Shown here: piece after piece, positions 7,700 through 15,386 of the stretch
Numbering within the stretch: position 1 is the stretch's first letter
Layout of the letters: each line of letters begins with the position of its first letter
NCBI GenBank assembly: GCA_028279585.1
Contig: JANQNL010000037.1
Location: forward strand, 1-34,755
Source: Thermoplasmatota archaeon
GTDB lineage: Archaea > Thermoplasmatota > Penumbrarchaeia > JANQNL01
Direction of reading: 5' to 3'
Length of the DNA stretch: 34,755 bases
Notes under the pieces: generated by a model
What the model was told of the DNA's origin: nothing
Databases searched by the model: none
The model's input: the letters and a program-made list of their open reading frames with translations, nothing else
Position numbers and translations under genes: made by a program

Positions 7700-8418
7700 A
7701 GGTGGAGGTCAAGGGACTTTCCAAGAGGTTCGAGGACAGGCTTGCACTGGACGATGTAGGTTTCCAGGTCCCTGAGGGAAAGATCACGGCCATTGTTGGT
7801 CCATCCGGTTCTGGAAAGACCACCTTGTTGCGTATCATCAATATGCTTGATAGACCCACCAAGGGAAAGTTGGTCATCAACGGAAAGGACCCCGCAAAGA
7901 ACGGACACTCACAGGTCCTGAAGAAGATGGTCATGGTGTTCCAGAACCCTGTGATGTTCAACAGGTCGGTCATAGCGAATGTCAGCTATGGGTTGAAGGT
8001 GAGGCGCGTTGACAAGACCAAGGTCAAGGACAGGTCGGAAAAGGCACTGGAGCGTGTGGGCCTTGGCGACCGGGCGGGACAATATGCGCCTACGTTGTCT
8101 GCGGGAGAGAGTCAAAGGATGGCTTTCGCCCGAGGCCTTGTCCTTGAGCCTGAACTGATGCTGCTTGATGAGTTCACCGCCAACCTGGACCCAGGGAACG
8201 TTGCTCTTCTAGAAAAGCTCGTAATGGACTACAACAAGGATTCAGATTCCACTATCGTTCTAGCAACCCACAATCTATACCAGGCAAAGAGGTTGAGCCA
8301 TCACTGTATCTTCCTATTCGATGGAAAGCTCATCGAGAAGGGAAGGACAAAGAAGATGTTCTCCTCACCAAAGGACCCTCTTACCAAGAAGTTCCTTTCA
8401 GGTGAGATCGCCTGGTGA
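7696..8418 (+). CDS. tupC: Tungstate ABC transporter ATP-binding protein
   Basis: A 240-residue ABC ATPase that energises TupAB on the cytoplasmic face. Walker A is GPSGSGKTT (about residue 35), the Q-loop is MVFQNPVMFN, Walker B is LMLLDEF followed by TANLDP, and the switch His is in LATHNLYQAKRL. The signature motif reads LSAGESQRMAFAR rather than canonical LSGGQ, a substitution also common in oxyanion ATPases. The helical insert is short. The start ATG overlaps the tupB stop. The gene ends 2 bp before the stop of the convergent dtxR-like gene, leaving no room for a dedicated terminator. Confidence 0.92.
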   Translation: MKVEVKGLSKRFEDRLALDDVGFQVPEGKITAIVGPSGSGKTTLLRIINMLDRPTKGKLVINGKDPAKNGHSQVLKKMVMVFQNPVMFNRSVIANVSYGLKVRRVDKTKVKDRSEKALERVGLGDRAGQYAPTLSAGESQRMAFARGLVLEPELMLLDEFTANLDPGNVALLEKLVMDYNKDSDSTIVLATHNLYQAKRLSHHCIFLFDGKLIEKGRTKKMFSSPKDPLTKKFLSGEIAW

Positions 8419-8420
8419 TG

Positions 8421-8912
8421 TTATTTCTTATTAGCGTGTACGGGGCAGTCCTTCCTTGTCTCTGCATTACAAGTAATGTACTCCCCGGTCTCGTAGTAGT
8501 ACTCGAAGTGGTCCAACCACCTGGGGGTCGACTCGCCCTTTGCAACGAACTCCAAGAACTTGTTCAGTCTGTCCACGGTCTCCCCACTAACGATGTGCTC
8601 AATCTTGCATGCGTCCTCGTTTGCGACCTTCTCATCAACACCGAGCATCACCAAGAATTCACGCAGGGTCTTGTGCTTCATGTCCAGTGACTTGGCGATC
8701 TTCTCCCCCTTAGGCGTCAGGGTTACGGCACCGTACTTCTCGTAGTTGACATACCCGTCCTTTCCGAGTTTCTGGAGCATCTCTGTAACGCTGGATGGCC
8801 CTACGCCCAGTACCTTGGAGATGTCCTTTACCTTGGCATATCCCTTGGACTGGATGACAGTGTGGATGACCTCGATATAATCCTCAGTACGACTTGAGAG
8901 CTCTTTGGACAT
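8421..8912 (-). CDS. DtxR-family metal-dependent repressor
   Basis: A 163-residue regulator. The N-terminal winged helix (about 1-65: SRTEDYIEVIHTVIQ, VKDISKVLGVGPSSVTEML) is followed by the dimerisation and metal-binding domain. The ligand motif is ACKIEH, the C-x-x-E-H form seen in DtxR/IdeR iron regulators; manganese MntR proteins have an acidic residue at the Cys position, so iron sensing is the better guess. MKHKTLREFL supplies the other conserved His. No SH3-like third domain is present; instead there is a short Cys/His tail, TCNAETRKDCPVH, which could bind metal. ATG 8912 follows GGTGGTT. A perfect inverted repeat at the predicted transcription start suggests autoregulation. Confidence 0.9.
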   Translation of the reverse strand: MSKELSSRTEDYIEVIHTVIQSKGYAKVKDISKVLGVGPSSVTEMLQKLGKDGYVNYEKYGAVTLTPKGEKIAKSLDMKHKTLREFLVMLGVDEKVANEDACKIEHIVSGETVDRLNKFLEFVAKGESTPRWLDHFEYYYETGEYITCNAETRKDCPVHANKK

Positions 8913-8929
8913 GGAACCACCATACGATT

Positions 8930-8943
8930 TTCGGAAGACCGAA
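8930..8943. promoter_or_regulatory. Candidate DtxR-type operator
   Basis: TTCGGAAGACCGAA is a perfect 5-bp inverted repeat with a 4-bp centre. It resembles the half-site layout of DtxR-family operators. On the minus strand a TATA-like CATTAAATAG near 8968-8977 places the transcription start near 8943, so the repeat overlaps the start and lies just before the gene. Binding by the adjacent repressor is inferred. Confidence 0.5.
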
Positions 8944-9023
8944 CTTCATTCGATAATGGTGGTGAGCTATTTAATGGCTTTCCCCTAGCTCAGATGTACT
9001 CGTCATCCCCTTGAGGGTCAACA

Positions 9024-9064
9024 CCCGAAAGGTCGGGAGGATCGCAGCCTGAAAGGACCGATCC
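9024..9064. other. Pair of adjacent hairpins between dtxR-like and surface-protein genes
   Basis: CCCGA-AAGG-TCGGG (9024-9037) is a perfect small hairpin. It is followed by GGATCG (9039-9044) and CGATCC (9059-9064), a second perfect 6-bp stem with a 14-nt loop. The region is downstream of the minus-strand surface gene and upstream of the dtxR-like gene. It may act in termination or as a short structured RNA; neither has a clear T-tract. Confidence 0.3.
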
Positions 9065-9072
9065 GAACCGAT

Positions 9073-9116
9073 CGACGATGATGATCGTAGATCAAGTGAA
9101 ATCATCATCATCGTCG
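9073..9116 (-). terminator. Long hairpin enclosing the surface-protein stop codon
   Basis: CGACGATGATGAT (9073-9085) is complementary to the end of the coding sequence (9101-9116), which encodes the terminal Asp run. The stop codon (9092-9094) falls in the loop. Thirteen pairs are possible, with one codon triplet able to slip. There is no strong T-tract, so a terminator or mRNA-end stabiliser role is only possible. Confidence 0.3.
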
Positions 9117-12100
9117 TAGTAGTGGTCATCAGGTCCAAAGTCGTCGTTTAACTCGGAGTAGCCAAGGGTGTCCTCATCGTAGTCCGTATCGTCCTCCTCG
9201 TCCTCAAACTCCTTCTCACCCTCATCCTCGATGGCATCCTCCCCATCCATCTGCTTCTCCTGTTCCTCTTCTTCTTCGAGGTTCAGGCCCTCGTCATCGA
9301 TCTCGGATGGGCCTGGGCCTGCTTCGTCAGAGAAAAGTGCGGTCAACTCTCGGTCCATGTCCATGTCCGTCTCAGAAAGAGCATCCTCACCACCCACCTC
9401 CGCTGCAAGTTCCTGCCGGGCCTCTTGCTGCTGCTTCTGCGTTAGAACGACAATGATGATCACGATCACGATTATGATAAGCAAGACCATTATGCCAATG
9501 ATCGCGAACAGCATAGTAATTCCACTGGAGCTATTTCCATCCCCATCGCCGTCACCGTCACCGCCATCTACGGTCCCATTACCATCAGGGAAAGGATTCG
9601 TATCACCATCCTCTACCTCAACGACCACCCATGTAGTGTTGGTCAATCCAGAAAAGTCTGTTACCGTAAGACTGATGCTGTAAGCTCCTGGCTCGTAGAA
9701 GTTGACCGTTATGCGTTCTCCCTGCTTCTCCTCTCCATCAACGAGCCAGAGATACTTAGATATCCCCTGAGTTCCACCGGAGTTATCAGTACTGGTGTTT
9801 CCTTGAAGTTCGATGAGCTCGCCTATGGAGACCTTTGTCGATGATGCAACGATCGTTGCAATCGGAGGAGTGACATCGATCACATCAATGGTCGTGAAGT
9901 CGATGTCGTAGTTCCCAGCAGCGTCAGACACGTTCAGTGTGAGGAAGTACATTCCGACCTGGTGGAAGACATATGTCCCGTTGCCCAGGTGTGAGAAACC
10001 ACTGGTTGGGAACACGGACCACTTAACGTTGGTAATACCAACATTATCCGTGCTCGCAGACCAGTTCAAGGTGACCTCGTCTCCTTGCTCGATGGTGAGG
10101 TTATCACCAGCATCAGCGACAGGGTCTGTGGTGTCCTTGACCGTCACAGTCGTTAGGTCCGTATCCCAGTTCCCCCACTCGTCCGAGATGTTGAGCTCTA
10201 TCTCATAGGTACCAGGATGCTCGAAGATGTACTGGGTCATCATCCCAGAGCTCGCTCTCCAGATGAGGTCGTAGATCAACCAGTCGTAAGATACTATCTT
10301 GATGTCATCAGAACTGTTCCTTGCATCTAGGGTAAAGGTCCTATCCTCATCCACAATGTAGGGACCACCAGCGTCAGCGATCGGTGGTGTAACATCTGCA
10401 AACACATCCACCCAGAAGTTCACTTCCGTGCTCAAGTTTGCACTATTGGTGACATTGAGCGTGCAGGAATAATTACCCTCGATGTTGAAGATGAAATATG
10501 CGAACTTCTCGTAAAGTTCGACGGGAGAACCATCATAGTCGAACCTCCAGGTGTAGTTGGTGATGAACGAGATCTCGTCTGTCCAATCATCCGTCTCGAA
10601 GTAGACGTAGTCCCCTCGGTCAACTGATTGGTTCAAGGCAAGACCTGAAGGAGCAACCGGAGGTGTGGTGTCAACTATTGGGACGACAGACACATTGACC
10701 CATAGGCTGTCTGAAGAGGTAAGTCCCATAGCATCCATGACCTGCAGTGAAACACTGTAGTTTCCTGGATCGTCGAATTGGAACGTAGGGTTCGAGCCGT
10801 AGAGGACCTCGAGGGACTGGTACGTGAATGTCCACGTGAAGTTAACGATGGCGACGTTGTCCGTGCTAGCGGTTCCATTGAAGCTCACTAGGGTTCCCTC
10901 GTCCACGGTCTGGTCCGGTCCGGCCCTGGCGATCGGGGGAGTGAAATCAATGTCGGTCATGCCTTTGAACAGAGGGAACCTGTCTGTTCCTTTCTCCATG
11001 GTATAAGGTGTATCCCACACCGTTCCATCATTGGTAGCTGATGGATATCGAGATTCATAGTCAGTCCAGAAGTTGCCCTGGGCACCATCGTCCCACTCGT
11101 TGTTCTCTGACATGTCCTTGGCCTGGAGCTGATTGTTCAGTAGATCGTTGTGATGTAGAACATTATCCTTGTTCTCTGCCTCAAGGATGGCCATCCCGAT
11201 ACCGGTGCTGTTGATGAAAGTGTTGAAGCTGACTGTGGCGTTTGAGGAGAACTCCAGTCCTTTCCCGATCTGCCAAGGATAGAGGTAGTCGGGGGTGTTG
11301 TTCAGAACTGTCTCAGCAGCTGCCTCTTGCAACATCCTGTGGTACGTAGCGTTCAGGGAAGGTCCGCTCCTGACGCCAACAGGGCTCTTCCCAGTGATGG
11401 TCGCATAGATGGTATATGCTGCCAGGTAACTTCCTGCCTGAGAGGGATGACTTCCATCCGAGCTGTACAGGTCGTAGAACAAGGTCCCGGCCGTTGTCGG
11501 GTCTGTTCCCTCGGCCTGGATGTTATCATGGATATGCTTGAAGGCGAGGCCGACGGGGGCTATGAAGACAGGCCTCCCAGGCTGTGTGCAGTTCTCTGCA
11601 TACCAGTTGTAGCCATTCTCAAGGTGGGCCTGCATGGAAGTGAAGTTGTTGTAGCGTGTGGGGTTCATGGAGTCCCCGTCCCTGCGTCCCCATGTCATCA
11701 TGAACACGGTCTCGGCTCCGATGTCTCTGGTCATGTTGTTGAGGACCTTGGCCCCTTCCTTGCTATCTATCCAGTAGGTATTATCGGTTGGGAAACCAGG
11801 TATCTGGCTCTGGTCCTGGAGGAACACATAGTTCCATTTGTGCCCACCGTTCAGTGTATCGTTCCACTGATGTCCTGGGGTCAAGGCGTTGGTCGCGTGG
11901 TCGTCCAGGGTCATTCCCCCACCCGATAGAGGGAAGGAGTCGTGGTTGGGTATCCTTGGCTGGAAGGCTGCATCGACCAGGATATCAAGGCTGTTGGCTC
12001 CAGTGTAGCTATTTCCGATGTGAAGCATCTCGTTGGCAAAGACACCAAGCTGGCCGCTATAGATGTTCTCATCTAGATGATTACCTTTCACTGTGTTGTG

Positions 12101-12679
12101 GTCCCCTGTGGCTGCGATACCAGTAGGGTTTGAGTAGACGGTATTGTTTCGAATGAAGTTACCGTCACCTCGCATCCATATTCCCACATGAGATGTATCG
12201 TATACTGTGTTGAACTGAATGGTGTTGTTGTTCGAATCCAGGTCTGCACAGATCCCATACTTGGTGTGGTAAATGGTGCAGTTCTCGATGGTGCTGTTGT
12301 CGACATAACGCATATCGATACCACAGTGTTCTACACCACTTTGCCGGATCATCAGACCGCTGATGTTGCATTGGGCAGCAGTTATCGAGATGACATCTAT
12401 GATGTCCCCTCCGTCCACAATGGTCGTTTGGCTTCCGTTGCCGATCAATGTGAGGTTCTTGTCGATGACCACGTTCTCATTGTAGGTCCCATCCCAGATG
12501 TAGATAGTATCCCCAGGGTTAGCTGCATCCACCGCAGCCTGGATGGTGGTGTGGTCCTTTCCCCCGCTGTCGTCGACATAGATGTCTGTACGGGTAGAAG
12601 GAGCACCACTTGCAGGAACTAAAAGAATGAGGAAGGTCGTAAGCAGAAGGGCAGAGATGAGGAAGGGCCTCAGGTTCAT
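9092..12679 (-). CDS. Large surface protein: beta-helix with inserted SGNH hydrolase, PKD repeats, membrane anchor and acidic tail
   Basis: A 1195-residue type I membrane protein. A signal peptide (1-25, ending PASG) leads into a NosD-like right-handed beta-helix (about 28-215, with TIQAAVDAANPGDTIYIWDG and repeated N-T strands). The helix is interrupted by an SGNH/GDSL-type domain (about 215-430): block I is HIGNSYTGANSL with Ser224, then VFLQDQSQ, and block V is SSDGSHPS with Asp408 and His411. The beta-helix resumes at IGKGLEFSSNATVSFN and ends in the GNFWTDYESRYP segment. About five PKD-like domains follow (about 580-1030), then a Gly/Asp linker, a membrane helix (about 1048-1079) and a 115-residue acidic tail ending in Asp-rich sequence. 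Many N-x-S/T sequons imply glycosylation. The frame opens at 12919, but TATATAA at 12702-12708 supports a leaderless ATG at 12679. Confidence 0.85.
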   Translation of the reverse strand: MNLRPFLISALLLTTFLILLVPASGAPSTRTDIYVDDSGGKDHTTIQAAVDAANPGDTIYIWDGTYNENVVIDKNLTLIGNGSQTTIVDGGDIIDVISITAAQCNISGLMIRQSGVEHCGIDMRYVDNSTIENCTIYHTKYGICADLDSNNNTIQFNTVYDTSHVGIWMRGDGNFIRNNTVYSNPTGIAATGDHNTVKGNHLDENIYSGQLGVFANEMLHIGNSYTGANSLDILVDAAFQPRIPNHDSFPLSGGGMTLDDHATNALTPGHQWNDTLNGGHKWNYVFLQDQSQIPGFPTDNTYWIDSKEGAKVLNNMTRDIGAETVFMMTWGRRDGDSMNPTRYNNFTSMQAHLENGYNWYAENCTQPGRPVFIAPVGLAFKHIHDNIQAEGTDPTTAGTLFYDLYSSDGSHPSQAGSYLAAYTIYATITGKSPVGVRSGPSLNATYHRMLQEAAAETVLNNTPDYLYPWQIGKGLEFSSNATVSFNTFINSTGIGMAILEAENKDNVLHHNDLLNNQLQAKDMSENNEWDDGAQGNFWTDYESRYPSATNDGTVWDTPYTMEKGTDRFPLFKGMTDIDFTPPIARAGPDQTVDEGTLVSFNGTASTDNVAIVNFTWTFTYQSLEVLYGSNPTFQFDDPGNYSVSLQVMDAMGLTSSDSLWVNVSVVPIVDTTPPVAPSGLALNQSVDRGDYVYFETDDWTDEISFITNYTWRFDYDGSPVELYEKFAYFIFNIEGNYSCTLNVTNSANLSTEVNFWVDVFADVTPPIADAGGPYIVDEDRTFTLDARNSSDDIKIVSYDWLIYDLIWRASSGMMTQYIFEHPGTYEIELNISDEWGNWDTDLTTVTVKDTTDPVADAGDNLTIEQGDEVTLNWSASTDNVGITNVKWSVFPTSGFSHLGNGTYVFHQVGMYFLTLNVSDAAGNYDIDFTTIDVIDVTPPIATIVASSTKVSIGELIELQGNTSTDNSGGTQGISKYLWLVDGEEKQGERITVNFYEPGAYSISLTVTDFSGLTNTTWVVVEVEDGDTNPFPDGNGTVDGGDGDGDGDGNSSSGITMLFAIIGIMVLLIIIVIVIIIVVLTQKQQQEARQELAAEVGGEDALSETDMDMDRELTALFSDEAGPGPSEIDDEGLNLEEEEEQEKQMDGEDAIEDEGEKEFEDEEDDTDYDEDTLGYSELNDDFGPDDHYYDDDDDFT

Positions 12680-12921
12680 GGAAGCTAGCATAGTTCTGTG
12701 ATATATAAGTACGATTGCTGAATGAAACAATGTGTAACATCGGATTATCAACAAGTTGCGATAACCATGGCTGCTGGAGAGCGGGGGAGGGGCGCGAATC
12801 GGCAGCCATGGTTGGGAGGGGAGGTGTTTGCGGGCGGGCTTCATCAATTGTCGACACCAGCACATTGGAAAGAACATACTCCTTAAATACAGAAATATAC
12901 ATCCAGGCCGCGGTGTCAATC
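12680..12921. promoter_or_regulatory. Divergent promoter region between surface-protein and tdh genes
   Basis: No gene is seen. TATATAA (12702-12708, minus orientation) serves the surface protein, and TTAAATA (12883-12889) serves the dehydrogenase, with a predicted start near 12912. Between them lie a 12-bp perfect inverted repeat and a G-rich block (12781-12840) with several GGG/GGGG tracts. Confidence 0.55.
12763..12813. repeat. 12-bp perfect inverted repeat with 27-nt G-rich spacer
   Basis: AACCATGGCTGC at 12763-12774 is exactly inverted as GCAGCCATGGTT at 12802-12813. The spacer contains a GGGGGAGGGG run. Each arm contains the palindrome CCATGG. The repeat lies midway between two divergent promoters, so it could be an operator pair, a structured RNA or a relic of mobile DNA. 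Confidence 0.6.
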
Positions 12922-13863
12922 ATGGCTGAAGTCGTATTGGTAACAGGACCGTTCGGGCAGATAGGCTCGGACCTGGTCCCGGAGCTACAGAAGCTCCATG
13001 GAAAAGATAACGTCATCGCTCTCGGTCACAGGAACATCCCAGACGATTTCGATGGGATCCTGGAGAAGGGCGATATCAGGAACTACGAAGAGATGGAGGC
13101 GATCATCAAGAAGTACAACATCACCCAGGTATACCACCTGGCATCCCTCCTCTCCGCCGTTGGCGAGTCCAAGCCCGATGTGGCCTGGGACGTCAACATG
13201 AACGGCCTCAAGGTCTTTTTAGACCTTGCCAGGGATAATAACATGAAGCTGTTCTGGGCATCTTCCATCGCTGTGTTCGGTCCAACAACCCCTAGGGAGA
13301 ACACACCGCAGAAGACCGTCCTGGAACCCACCACAATGTATGGTGTGACCAAGCTTGCAGGTGAGCTCCTCTGTCAGTACTATTTCCTCAAGTATGGAGT
13401 GGATGTCCGTTCCATCAGATATCCAGGCCTCATCTCATGGAAGGCAGAGCCTGGTGGCGGGACAACTGACTACGCAGTGGCTATCTTCTACGATGCTATC
13501 CAGAAGGGCAAGTACACCTGCTTCGTCAAGGAGGAGACAGTCCTTCCAATGATGTACATGGACGACGCCATCAAGGGTACCATCGACATCATGGAGGCTC
13601 CAGCAGACAAGATCAAGGTCAGGACCTCTTACAACCACTCTGCCATCAGCTTCTCTGTGAAGGAACTCGCAGACGAGATAAAGAAGCGCATGCCAGAGTT
13701 CGAGGTCGAATACGAACCAGACCACAGGCAGGCCATCGCAGACAGCTGGCCAATGACCGTGGACGACACCGTCGCCAGGGAAGAGTGGGGCTGGGCACAC
13801 GAGTTCGACCTTTCGAAGATGACCGATGTCATGTTCGAAGAGCTGAAGAAGAAGCTTCAGTAA
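12922..13863 (+). CDS. tdh: L-threonine 3-dehydrogenase, SDR type
   Basis: A 313-residue extended short-chain dehydrogenase closely resembling the Thermoplasma L-threonine dehydrogenase as I recall it. It would oxidise L-threonine to 2-amino-3-ketobutyrate in the cytoplasm, the first step of threonine catabolism to glycine and acetyl-CoA. The dinucleotide motif is GPFGQIG (9-15), the active site has SS114-115 and YGVTK (Tyr140/Lys144), and the segments VNMNGL, RYPGLIS and GGGTTDYAV match the family. The residues after the second strand are ALGHRN, without the Asp seen at this point in the Thermoplasma enzyme, so cofactor preference may differ. ATG 12922 fits the TTAAATA box; the longer upstream frame is not supported. 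No ketobutyrate ligase gene is nearby. A hairpin terminator follows. Confidence 0.9.
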   Translation: MAEVVLVTGPFGQIGSDLVPELQKLHGKDNVIALGHRNIPDDFDGILEKGDIRNYEEMEAIIKKYNITQVYHLASLLSAVGESKPDVAWDVNMNGLKVFLDLARDNNMKLFWASSIAVFGPTTPRENTPQKTVLEPTTMYGVTKLAGELLCQYYFLKYGVDVRSIRYPGLISWKAEPGGGTTDYAVAIFYDAIQKGKYTCFVKEETVLPMMYMDDAIKGTIDIMEAPADKIKVRTSYNHSAISFSVKELADEIKKRMPEFEVEYEPDHRQAIADSWPMTVDDTVAREEWGWAHEFDLSKMTDVMFEELKKKLQ

Positions 13864-13870
13864 GTAGAAC

Positions 13871-13897
13871 ATAAGCGGGTCTTAATGGCCCGCTTAT
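13871..13897. terminator. Bidirectional hairpin terminator between tdh and nitroreductase
   Basis: ATAAGCGGG (13871-13879) and CCCGCTTAT (13889-13897) form a perfect 9-bp stem with a 9-nt loop. A T-rich stretch (ATTCCTTTTCTTT) follows on the plus strand. The stem covers the stop codon of the convergent nitroreductase gene, so it can serve both transcripts. Confidence 0.7.
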
Positions 13898-14709
13898 TCC
13901 TTTTCTTTCCAGGTTGCGATGTACTCCAGTTCGCATAGTCCTGGGTCTTTGGTGAGCCATTTTCCTTCGAGCTTGAGCTGTGAAGCTGAAAGGTCGAAGT
14001 GGCAGATGCTTATCCCAAGGTCCACATGCTGGAGCATCTTGTAGAGGGGGGAGACCTGGAGGGATGGTTTGAGGTAGAAGTGGTATGCATCCTTTTTCTT
14101 GATGACACGCCAGGGTTGGAAGTTCAATGCTGAAGGTGTTAGGCGTACTGCATCCAGGACCTTTCGGTACTTCCCAGCATGCTTCTTGGTCAGGGGTGTG
14201 TTCATCGAACCATTGAAGAATAACTTGGACCAAGGCTTTCGGTTGTCAGATCCACAAGCTGTTCGAAGGACCTTGTTCGCTATGTTCGGCCCGGTTGTTG
14301 GTTTGCCGATAGCGATCACCGCTGGCAGGACCTCTTTCTTCCTCAACTTCATCCGGTCAGCGAACACGCTCTTCGAGTATGTACCACCTAACCAGCATCC
14401 AGCAAGACCTATATCGTAGACCTTTAAGAGGATCTTTTGCAGAACGTATCCGTGATCCTCATAGCAAAGTTCACCTTGCTTGACAGAACCGACAATGAAT
14501 GTATGGGAGCCTTTGATGACACCATAGGTACCGAGCTTTCCAGCATTGGATGTGTCCATGAGCTTGACGCGGACCTCGCTTCCGAATGGGCCATCCGAGT
14601 GTTCATCGATGAATGACTGAAGCTCTTTTCGGGTCTTGCCTGTGACCTTCCTTCCATCGAACGTTCTCGATGTCTGCCGGTGCTGGATGATGTCAAGGAG
14701 ATCTTCCAT
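13894..14709 (-). CDS. Nitroreductase-family FMN oxidoreductase
   Basis: A 271-residue cytoplasmic protein of the nitroreductase fold, in the two-lobed form. The N-terminal flavin-binding motif is HRQTSRTFDGRKV (about residues 9-21). The middle contains the characteristic YEDHGYVLQKILLKVYDIGLAGCWLGG, and a later segment, RLTPSALNFQPWRVI, resembles the second substrate-side motif of the family. These enzymes use FMN to reduce nitro groups, quinones or related acceptors; the physiological substrate is unknown. In-frame TTG 14724 and GTG 14712 are alternatives, but TAAATAT at 14731-14737 is about 25 bp before ATG 14709, indicating a leaderless start there. It converges on tdh with a shared terminator. 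Confidence 0.85.
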   Translation of the reverse strand: MEDLLDIIQHRQTSRTFDGRKVTGKTRKELQSFIDEHSDGPFGSEVRVKLMDTSNAGKLGTYGVIKGSHTFIVGSVKQGELCYEDHGYVLQKILLKVYDIGLAGCWLGGTYSKSVFADRMKLRKKEVLPAVIAIGKPTTGPNIANKVLRTACGSDNRKPWSKLFFNGSMNTPLTKKHAGKYRKVLDAVRLTPSALNFQPWRVIKKKDAYHFYLKPSLQVSPLYKMLQHVDLGISICHFDLSASQLKLEGKWLTKDPGLCELEYIATWKEKE

Positions 14710-14749
14710 CACTTGAAGTAACAATTGTCAATATTTAGCATTGTCTGTA

Positions 14750-14784
14750 AAAAAAAGAAAAAAACCAGGAGTCAAGCTCCTGGT
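14750..14784 (-). terminator. Strong intrinsic-type terminator of the calcium-binding protein gene
   Basis: ACCAGGAG (14764-14771) and CTCCTGGT (14777-14784) form a perfect 8-bp stem with a 5-nt loop. On the minus strand it is followed by a long T-tract (plus-strand A-run at 14750-14763). The stem abuts the stop codon of the minus-strand gene. Confidence 0.8.
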
Positions 14785-15386
14785 CACAGCATGTTCAAGA
14801 TCTGTGAGAAGAACCCACCAAAGTTCATTGTGCGAGCAGGTTCTTCACCTTCACCCTCCGGACCCTCGCCTTCTGGCCTACCTTCGCCTCCTGGACCCTC
14901 GCCTTCTGGCCTTCCCTCTTCACCCTCTGGGCGTTCCTTGTCCGGCCTTCCCCCACCAGGTCTCATACCATCACGTGGACGATGCCTTGGTCCTTCCCTT
15001 TTGGATGTATTTCCAACGTACTCATCATCCTCGGAATCCAGGATACCATCATCGTCGTCGTCATCATCTCTGTGGTCTGGGATCCCATCATTATCATGGT
15101 CATGAGGATAGTCATCGACACTATCGTTTATCCCATCACCATCATCATCCGGGTCCTCACAGTCTGGTATACCATCACTGTCAAGGTCTGCTGTCTGGAA
15201 CCTCTCCAGGCGTTCTTCATGCATTTGCTTTCCTAAACCACCTTTGCAAGGCCCATCACAGCCTTCCTCGATCTCTTCATCCTCCACAGACTCCTCCGCC
15301 GTGACGCCATCGACGATAACGAACGCGACCGCCACTAACAAGACGGCAAGCAGAGCTGCCAGGAGCATCTTCTTGTTCATTTCCAT
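14784..15386 (-). CDS. Secreted calcium-binding protein with thrombospondin type 3-like repeats and Pro/Glu/Gly-rich tail
   Basis: A 200-residue exported protein. A signal peptide or N-terminal anchor (1-30, hydrophobic core LLAALLAVLLVAVAFVIV) is followed by an acidic stretch with CDGPCKGG. The central part (about 65-125) consists of TSP3-like Asp motifs: DLDSDGIPDCEDPDDDGDGI, DHDNDGIPDHRDDDDDDDGI, typical Ca2+ ligands. The tail carries imperfect RPEGEGP/EGEEGRPEGEG repeats and ends in a hydrophobic FGGFFSQILNML. ATG 15386 follows AGGTGGT. A TATA-like element lies about 98 bp upstream, giving a long leader. Sequences around the predicted transcription start match a motif found at the BlaI-controlled region near 28.36 kb, so this gene may belong to the same regulon. 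Confidence 0.8.
   Translation of the reverse strand: MEMNKKMLLAALLAVLLVAVAFVIVDGVTAEESVEDEEIEEGCDGPCKGGLGKQMHEERLERFQTADLDSDGIPDCEDPDDDGDGINDSVDDYPHDHDNDGIPDHRDDDDDDDGILDSEDDEYVGNTSKREGPRHRPRDGMRPGGGRPDKERPEGEEGRPEGEGPGGEGRPEGEGPEGEGEEPARTMNFGGFFSQILNML
14860..14912. repeat. 33-bp-period direct repeat inside the calcium-binding protein gene
   Basis: A 20-bp sequence beginning GGACCCTCGCC occurs identically at 14860-14879 and 14893-14912. This is a period of 33 bp, or 11 codons, encoding the GEGRPEGEGP units. DNA identity this high suggests recent tandem duplication and likely length variation between strains. Confidence 0.7.

Noticed and set aside
14741..15304. Plus-strand His/Pro/Ser-rich frame
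   Set aside because: It is the complement of the Asp-rich calcium-binding repeats, and the opposite strand has signal peptide, ribosome binding site and terminator.
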